The notes beneath the pieces were generated by a model. That model was not told where the DNA came from, searched no databases, and saw only the letters and a list, made by a program, of their open reading frames with translations. A stretch of 64,000 nt of DNA from Xiphydria camelus (taxonomy: Eukaryota; Arthropoda; Insecta; Hymenoptera; Xiphydriidae). The stretch lies in contig OY783197.1 of assembly GCA_963678675.1 (NCBI GenBank), positions 26,967,470-27,031,469 of the forward strand. The letters are read 5' to 3'. The position numbers were made by a program, and so were the translations under genes. Below, in pieces: positions 52,601-61,600 of the stretch (its first letter is position 1; each line of letters opens with the position of its first letter).

Positions 52601-55600
52601 TCGGTCCCTCGTTTTCGCGTATTCTTTGGTTTCTTTTCCTCGTTTCTCAGTCGCGCTCGAGTGAGTTCTACGTGGCAAGAGGCACATGATGCTACACTCA
52701 GAATTTCCCGGTAAATTTGTTTTGGTGGATGTCCAGTGGACGTCGTTTGAAGTCACGGTGACGTCATGTGGACGTCATCTCGGTTTATTATTTATAACGA
52801 GATATTTATAACGTGAATTGAGCGAATTTGGCCACGTCCGAGATTCGGAACAATATTTTGACAAATCGCAGTAGCCTTTAAAGGTATTTAAATTTGGGAA
52901 GACTATAAAAGGGGATTAAGTAAAATACTGCGAACTCTGTACCTTGATTGTCACGCTAGACATGACAGCCGAGGGGCTCAAATTTGTCGCGCATCACTCA
53001 TTAAATATTCGTAGAAAAAAAAATCGAACAAACGATCGACGCTCACCTGGAACGATACACTCCCTCGGGCGCTCTACGCTTTTCCACGTCTGCGGCGGGT
53101 TCCTCGACGTCCCGTCTCCTCGATTTCTTCGCGGACGTCTCGCTCAGTACGGCAAACGCGACGATCACAAATATCGGCACGATTATCCAAACCCTGGGAC
53201 GATTGAAGGGAAGAAAATTAGTCTCTCGACCGTCGGGGACGAAATTGAGCGAGATACAGATACTCCAGCGCGCATATGTTCGACAAACATGAAAGCTCAC
53301 CGCATTTTAAAAAATTACGACACCGTATCTCGACGTTCGGACCGAAAGTGGAACGAGAGCGCGGCTCTCACTTGTAGAATTTCGTACGAAACGTCTCGTC
53401 GTCGCCGTCCTCCTTATTTTCGGTTTTTCTGCGCGATCTTCCTCGACTAGCACGACACCGTACACACGCGTCACGCCCGATCAACACGCTTTTATATCAA
53501 GCGGGACTCGCAGCTAGAAATCCCTTTGTAAATATATTTCCCTAGCCTCGGTATCTCGCGTTGTTTCTTGCAGTGAAAAAAGTCGTGATTGATGGATTTG
53601 ATGTGTATTATATGAAACGAAAGCGAATGATCGTTAATCGGTACTGATGAGGGTAACAAAAAGCTGCGAAGGAAGGTTTTCTTATGAGTTACTTTTTTTA
53701 AGAAATTGCATCTTTGTCGAGCTTTTTTGCGATAGTAAGTCGTGACTCATCATTTTTAGAAGAATTTTTTATTTGTCCGTCTCTATATATTCTGCCGTCT
53801 GAAGGCTAACGTATAACGGTTTATTTTGGCATAATAATTTCATTCATTTTTCACTCGCGCGCCTACAGCTTCCTCGCTACAGATTTCCTCCAGATTCGTA
53901 TCTTGTTCTGTTAAAATTAAATAACTCTCTTTTCGCAATTTAATTCACGTAAAAAAAATATCGAATGGAAAAATCGTTCCATTCACAGTAATACCTACGA
54001 AATAATTTCTTCGATTCAAAAAATATCTTATTTCAATCGGCAAACGTAATATCTCGAAACGATAAATCGATTGATCTAGATAAATCGCTATTTTCGGAAT
54101 AAAATTAAATCCTACAGAGCCAAAGAAATTATTTCCCAAGCACCATTGGAAGGCAGGATTCTCCGCTTTGATAATATTCCGTTTCTCCCCGTGCAGTATC
54201 TCGGGGTCGCGTAATCGCATTATCGCGCGTGCAATTTGCACTCGGCTCCTGGTTTGTTTGCAGTCGCGCAATTTTATCACGGTGAAACGATGCGCCACTA
54301 TTTTCGTCGCCCTGCTCGTTCCTCGTTCCCATGCATAATGCACGCGTCGAAATTTCGCTCTACCCTTTCGTGTTTCAGTACAAAAGCTCGGCGACTACTG
54401 CGGGACCATTCTACCCAATGTCATAGAAACTTCGGCGAACGAAGCCGTGGTTAAATTCAGAAGCGATCAACGGGAGTACATCGTATACAGAGGCTTCAAT
54501 CTCAAATACACAGCGTCTCGAGAATGTGAGTACGACTACGATAAATCTTGCTCGTGGATTTTCATGAATCTATGAACAATTAAATAGCAGCATGCAATAA
54601 TCGCTGTCTTCTAGTCTCACCGGCGTTGAAATATAATGTACCGAGAAAATAGTTTATTTGGAGCTAATAAATATTTGTTTAAATATGGTCAAATAAACAC
54701 TTTATTATAATAGATCAAATAAATATTCGTTATTACGATATTTATTTGGCACAATTTGATCCTCCGAGGCAACCATTTGAATGAAATAAAGAATCTAATA
54801 ATTAGCATACATTTTCTTATTTTAACGAAACATTTATTTCGCCATATTTGAAATTCCATTTATTAAATATTAATAAACTGTCTTCTCGATGTGGTATTCC
54901 GCATTGGAGCTCTTCTTTATGATATTGTGATGCAACACTATCAATGCAGATGATAACGGCTCGAGGAATGTAGGAACGTTTGCGCGACAGATCATCGAGG
55001 AGCCTCGGTCGCTCTTGCTTTCGTATATGCATTTGAAACAAAAATGCTGAGCCTCGTATCTTCACGCGTATTTGCAGAAGTTGCGCTACTGCGAACGCAC
55101 GCTTATCTTGTTTTAATGACTGGGAAAGAATTAATATATTTCTCACAGATCTACAATAATTTTGTGGGCGTGGACGAAACATTACTTTACTATGCTGCTG
55201 AAAAGTATTCTGGTCAGAATCCTCTCTTCGGCTAATTGGCTATTGATTAAAGCGGTGTTTGACTCCCGTAAAGATGTATACAGTACACTCGCTGTAATTC
55301 TCGTTTATTACTGCACCAGTAATGGAAGTTAGTACTGTGCCATTATAAAATTTCCATTCAACAATCTCGAAGCAGACCCGTGAATGCCCGATATTACATA
55401 AAATGCCGAAACCATAATTTTTCTCCATTAACTTGGACTTAAAAACGTAATCAGTGATTTTGAAAAATTACGAAAAAAAGTTTCCTTCATCAGAGACCTT
55501 CTTCAAAAGTTAGTGCTTGTGAACGGACATAATTAAGGTCCCGTACTCATACCGTATGTATATCATTATTTACAGCTTGCGGAAGTCAATTAACCGGATC

Positions 55601-58600
55601 TGAAGGTATTATTACATCCCCCGGATATCCCAATGCGAGGCCGTACAATAGGTAATAATCTTTTCGACGTTTAATAAAATTATATTATCAGTCTGCTGAC
55701 AATTCGGTAAGCATTGAGGGAAATTTAAAATCCTTGGTGTAGCCATTGACTGGCGTGACAATCACTAGAACCCACCTTGATGTTTCAATTCATTTAACCT
55801 TCTCTTCTGTGACAAAATAATTGTTTTATACGATTATCACTGCGTTCTCCATCAGATACTGCCACTGGACGATCACGGTACCGGAAGGACATCACATCGT
55901 GGTGGATATACTGGATTTCGACGTGGGGGATGATCCATCGGGCATGACCGGAAGATTATCGGTAAAGCGCGACACATTGCAATAGCAAATCCTCCGGCGT
56001 AATATCCCTATATAAAAAGTCCCATGGATAAACGCTTTTGAGATGTAGCAATTTCAAATATCCAAGATTTTATTTGTTTCTACAGATACCTGCGCCATAA
56101 TATCTTATAAATTCCTATTAATTCTTCTCAGATTGTTACTAGTAGGTGAAAGGAATTGCTGGATGAAGAGCACATCGTGATGACTAGATAAATTCTATGG
56201 GGTTTCTATGGGGTTTCTATGGGGTTTTCATGGGAAATCTATAGGATTTCTTTCAGCAGGGCTGCACAAGTAACGACGTCGCTCTAAAAATAAAAGCCCA
56301 CCTGTTCGGACTTTACATCTTTCATTATTTTCCGCGTGACATTGTTCATAAACTGAGAAAAAAATAGAATACATTTAACTAAATCGGCGATAACGGGTGG
56401 GGGAGTGCAGATAAAGTTACTTGGGACTGATAATCGATTTGAATGGACTACAGCCTGTTTCCTTCGAACAGCCGTTAATCATTTTACAACCAAATTTATC
56501 AGTCGAAGCAAGTGATTCTGCAATCTCCCCACCCGTAAGCGTCGATTTAATTGAATACACCATTTTTTTTTCTCAGCGCAGAGTTGCGTAGAATCGTAGC
56601 GCCCCGAAGCTAACGATCGGAACAACGAATACCAATTTCTTTGCTTTCAGTTCTACAACTCCATTCGTCACATCTCTCACATCGGAGTCGTAAACGCGAC
56701 CAGCCTCACGCGCCAAATAGTCGGCACCAGCAACCAGATGCGCCTGTGGTACTGGTCCGGCTTCCGCGGTCACAGAGGCTTCAAAGCTCGGTACACCGCG
56801 GTCGCTCCTCCCCGTAAGTTAGCCGCGCGAGAATCGTTTAAAAGCTACACACTTCCGCGTCATTTTAAAGCACCGCTGTAAACGCAAAGAAAAAATCGTC
56901 CTTCAGTGTGCGGAGGAATTTACAACGACGTCCAGGGCGTCATTCACGACCCGCAAAACCTTCGGAACCGATCGTACTTCTGCGAGTGGATGCTGCGAGC
57001 TCCCGGTAGCAACGTTGTCAACCTGTCCGCGAACTACACGGAGGTCGAGCAAACGTTGGCGATCGAGGTAACGGGTATCATCGGCGCCTCCGACAGGGCG
57101 TACGACGACATGTCCTGTCGCTACGAACTCGGGAACATCGAAATAAACGGTACTCGAACATGACGATATGTCGAATTAGTCTCGCGCTGCATGGAATTCG
57201 ACGATGACAAATGACGCGTTATTCGATGAAACAGACAACAGAGCCTCCCGCCGCTACGTCTGTGGAAATATCACTACGCCGGTCTACGTGCGAAGTCCTT
57301 CGCCTTTCAACACCATTGCCGTAAGTCCGTGGCAATGTCCGAAACGATTGCAGCGTGTATTGCGAATCGTTTGCGAACGCTATACGTCCCCGGATAAAAA
57401 TATTTGTGTATCGCGTGAGCCTTAGGATGTGTCTACATATGTATCAATGATCGCATGATTAAGGAGCGTCTTTCGGCATCATCGAATGCCGGTAAGAGAT
57501 TGACATGAATCACAGTAATCTCGAAATATCTCCATGCCTGCTTACTTTCATGCGTCGAAATCAATTTTAATCCATCGTATCTATAATTATAATATAATAA
57601 ATTTATTTTAAATCGTCTAAAAATGTATTATTAAATTAAGGATATCGGACTCTGTCGTTGGTGACTTTTTAAGATATCATTTTTAAACAGACTCGTCGAT
57701 AAACAATTAATTCTCATGCCCTTATTAGCTACAACGGCATTTGCCCTGGTTAACGAAAGCATGGGCATCGATCGACGATTGGTTGGTACGTTTAAAAATG
57801 ACAAGTTAAAGAGTCACCAGCGACAGAGCCCGTGACGCAGGAAGTAAAGGTATCGCCCCTTCGATCATGCAACCATTAATACACAGGCATATGCAAGGAT
57901 TTACTTTGTATAATCATCTATAAACCATCATTTTTTTACATGATTACGGAATTTCTCACATCAGACATCCTCATCCACACCGAGAAGAGAAACTCCCAAA
58001 CGATTCGCATATCGAATAATTATACGATCGTTCTCAAAGCAACGCCCTTCAATGCCGATTCAGGTGACCAGACCGGTGCTCCCGATTCCGGTAACTTTCA
58101 CCATGCGGTACAAGTGGCACCGGTGCGGCGGTATTCTGACCGGAGCTTCGCACACCATCGAAGCTCCGAAACCGTCCGATATCGGCGGCTATCCGGTGGA
58201 TTGCGCGTGGCACTTGAAGTATCCCGACGACGGGGAAATCATAACGATTCGTTTCGAAAGACTCGACATGGGCACCAGTTGCGACAAAAATTACATGACG
58301 ATCAGGTAATCCGTGAAAGGCTCATATCGTCGTTCACGCCGCGCGAGATAATTTGTCTTTTCTACGATCTCACGGAATTCGACGATACGCACATCGCGTA
58401 TTCTAGGAACGGCAATGCAAACTCTCCGATATGGGGCGCTTATTGCGGCAGCCTGATACCCGCCAATCTGACGTCGGAGTCGAATCAGCTGTGGATAGAG
58501 TACCACGCGGAGCAGGCGCCCAGCGATTTCGCGCTCCGTCTGGACATCGTCGTCGGTGGCTGCGGCGGTCCGCTGCGCCGCAACAGCAGGGAGATCGCGT

Positions 58601-61600
58601 CTCCGGGGTCAGTATCGGCGAGCATCGGGAAAATTAGCCTGTTGCGAGTTTCCTCTTTTCGAATACCGAGTGGATGTTCGAGCTTTGAAAACGCGGAGAT
58701 AAAATGCATTATCAGGCAAACGCGTACTAGAACACACAAAAGATGTTCTTAGATTTCTATAATACGTAGGAAACTTCTTAACCTTTTCACTGCCGAATGT
58801 TTATTCAGTACAGTGGAAGCGCAGGTGGGTAAAATTCTTTAAATTTTCCATATCAAAGTTACCGATATCGCTGTACACAACTATGTAAACAGGTAGTGAA
58901 AGGGTAAAGGTAAATCGAAAAAGCTGATTGAGTACAGTGGAAGCAGACGGATAAAATTCTTCAAATTTTTCATATAAAAATTACCGACATCACTGCACAC
59001 AACTGTGTACACAGGTAGCGAAAGGGTTAATGACAGAACTAGCGCAGACAGTCAATCAGACTGGTGACTCATTCGGAGCGCCATTCGATCACGATTATTT
59101 CGTAACCTACGAGGTTTTGGTCTAAATGAATGGAATAGTTTTTGTAACTCGTAATATAATCTACAAAAAAAGTTCCATAGCACTATGGCCTAAAGGTGCA
59201 CGGATAACGAGATAATTATTTATCAAAATTATTATTTATCTTGAAACTCGCAATCGTCCGATAGTTCTGATACTAAGTAAATGCACGAAGGAAGAGAAAA
59301 AGTTCTCCAATTTCTATAATACGTAGAATTCATTTTCTTTTTTACAATAACGCGAACTGCGACGATTTTCCATTTTTCAGTTTCCCCAAACAGTATCCCA
59401 ACGATGCCGAATGCGTGTGGGAGATAGACGGCGACAACGGCTATCACGTGGGGCTGACTTTCGTGGACCGATTCAGTTTGGAGACCAGCGCCAATTGCGC
59501 GAACGACTACGTCGAGGTAAATCTCCCGCGAGATTTTTGCGAATCTGCAAATGTACGGAATGGCATTCGCAGGTGTTCGAGGGGACTCCCGGAAAATCGT
59601 CGACCACCGACACAATCTGGACCAGTTTGGGGAGGGTCTGCGGTCGCAACACCCCGCCGCCCTTCAACTCTACCACGAATCTAATGAAAGTCGTATTCCG
59701 CTCAAACGAACTGATAACGGGCGACGGATTCCGCGCGCGCTGGGACAGAAACTGCGGCGCCGTCTTGAGCGACGTTACGAAGGAGCCGCGCTATCTCGAG
59801 TCGCCGGGATACCGCAGGATGTACTCGAGAAACCTGTTTTGCAATTACACCATACTGGCGCCCGAAGAGAACATTATAATAGAGTTCCTCGACTTCAACC
59901 TCGAGAGGGGTGAGAAATGATTTCATGTGTTTGAGGGGACGATCCAAATGCGAAACGATTGCCTTCGCGAGCGATCGTATCGCCGCGAAACTGAAGTCCG
60001 ATCGTCGACGACGGGGAATCGTTATTTTCGTATCTTATCTGAGAGAGTTTGCATGCGTAAATACTGTAAAAATTGTTTCTTCCCTCGACCTCTCATCTCT
60101 CTCTAGATTTTACATCATTAGGGGAGACCGAAGCCAGTTGGTGCGCGAAGTTGGCCCCTTATTCCTATTACTTTCCACGGCAACGAGGGGCCAACTTCAT
60201 ATCATATGAAGCTAAGCTTACTCACTAGGAAAAAAAAACTTAAATCGCTATCATCTGATTACCTCTGAGCTTTTGACTTATATTTATATAATTCTTTTTT
60301 AAAGATTGCACTTTTATCTATAACAAAATCTTATATCGATGTAGGCCAAATGTTCGTAAATAATGAGATAATATTGATTGAAGTTTCTGTTAAGGCACTC
60401 CTAGAATATACAACTCATATACTATGCTCTATTCTATTCTCTAATCGTGATTTAAATAGGTTTTCAAGGTTCCCAAGACTGCCGATACGACAATGTCACG
60501 GTTCAATTGTGGAGGAGCTACGGGGCTTCCCACAACGGCACCTGGTGCGGTACGGAGCTCCCACCCCCGCAGACTTCCGTATCTCGCGCGGAGGTGCTCT
60601 TCAGGACCGACGCGTCGGCGCAGAGGAAAGGCTTTCGACTCATGTACTACCTGAACGGTGAGAGTTACACCCTCGCACGAGATATAATAAAAAGGCTGAT
60701 GTTAAATTTAACTCGATCTTCTCGCAGATTGCGGAGGCGAAGTCACGCAACCGACCCGACTCAGTCCTAAGCTCCTCTCTAGCTCATACTACGAGAGAAT
60801 GAATTGCACTTGGACCATTAAAGCGCCGAAGGGAAAGGTCGTGGTTCTCAAGTTTCAGAAACTCGACATCGAGCAGAGCACGTGGTTAGTGCAAAGTCGA
60901 TCGATGAAAATTACGAGCATCGCGTTAATACATAACAGACTCTGATGAGATAATTAAATAATTAAGGCAAACGGCGTAATTATACGTACGTGATCACGTG
61001 TGTCATTCGCTCAGGTGTCACTACGACAGGGTTTCCATCTACAACGGGCCGAAGATCAATGACACGAAGTTATTGGGCAAATTTTGCGGAAATTTGTCGA
61101 AGTCGTTGCCGGTCATTTCGAGCGAAAGTAACGAGATGATGGTGAACTTCCTGAGCACCGTAACCAAGAACTTCGTCGGCTTCGAGGCTAACGTAAGTGC
61201 GACTCGCGGAGGTATTGTCCTCTCGTGGCGTCGAAATTGCGTGTTTTTGCTGGGATGCGTTCTTGAAATAGAGAGAATATATGACCAAAATCAAAATATA
61301 TTTATATTATAAAGTATGCACCCGGGGTGAGACCCGTCTTACTCTGGTGTATATTCTTGGACATTCCGCAGGAGAGACCGAAGTAAATTGACGGAAACTG
61401 GCCCCTCGTTGCCATTGAGAATAATAGAAACGAGGGGCCATCTGCCTGTGAAGATATTGCCCCAATTCAGCTCTACATTAGGAAAAATCAGAGTAAAGTG
61501 GAGTATCTGAATTGATCTCCGATTATTCAGAATCCAAATAGAAATGAAGGACCAATGAAAACATCCCATCTTATCTTATTTTTCTCTATGTAGAAACGGA

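Noticed and set aside
53945..54343. 132-codon minus-strand ORF upstream of the nested gene
   Set aside because: AT-rich, without splice or promoter context. The nested gene's TATA box and ATG lie downstream of it and its frame does not connect.
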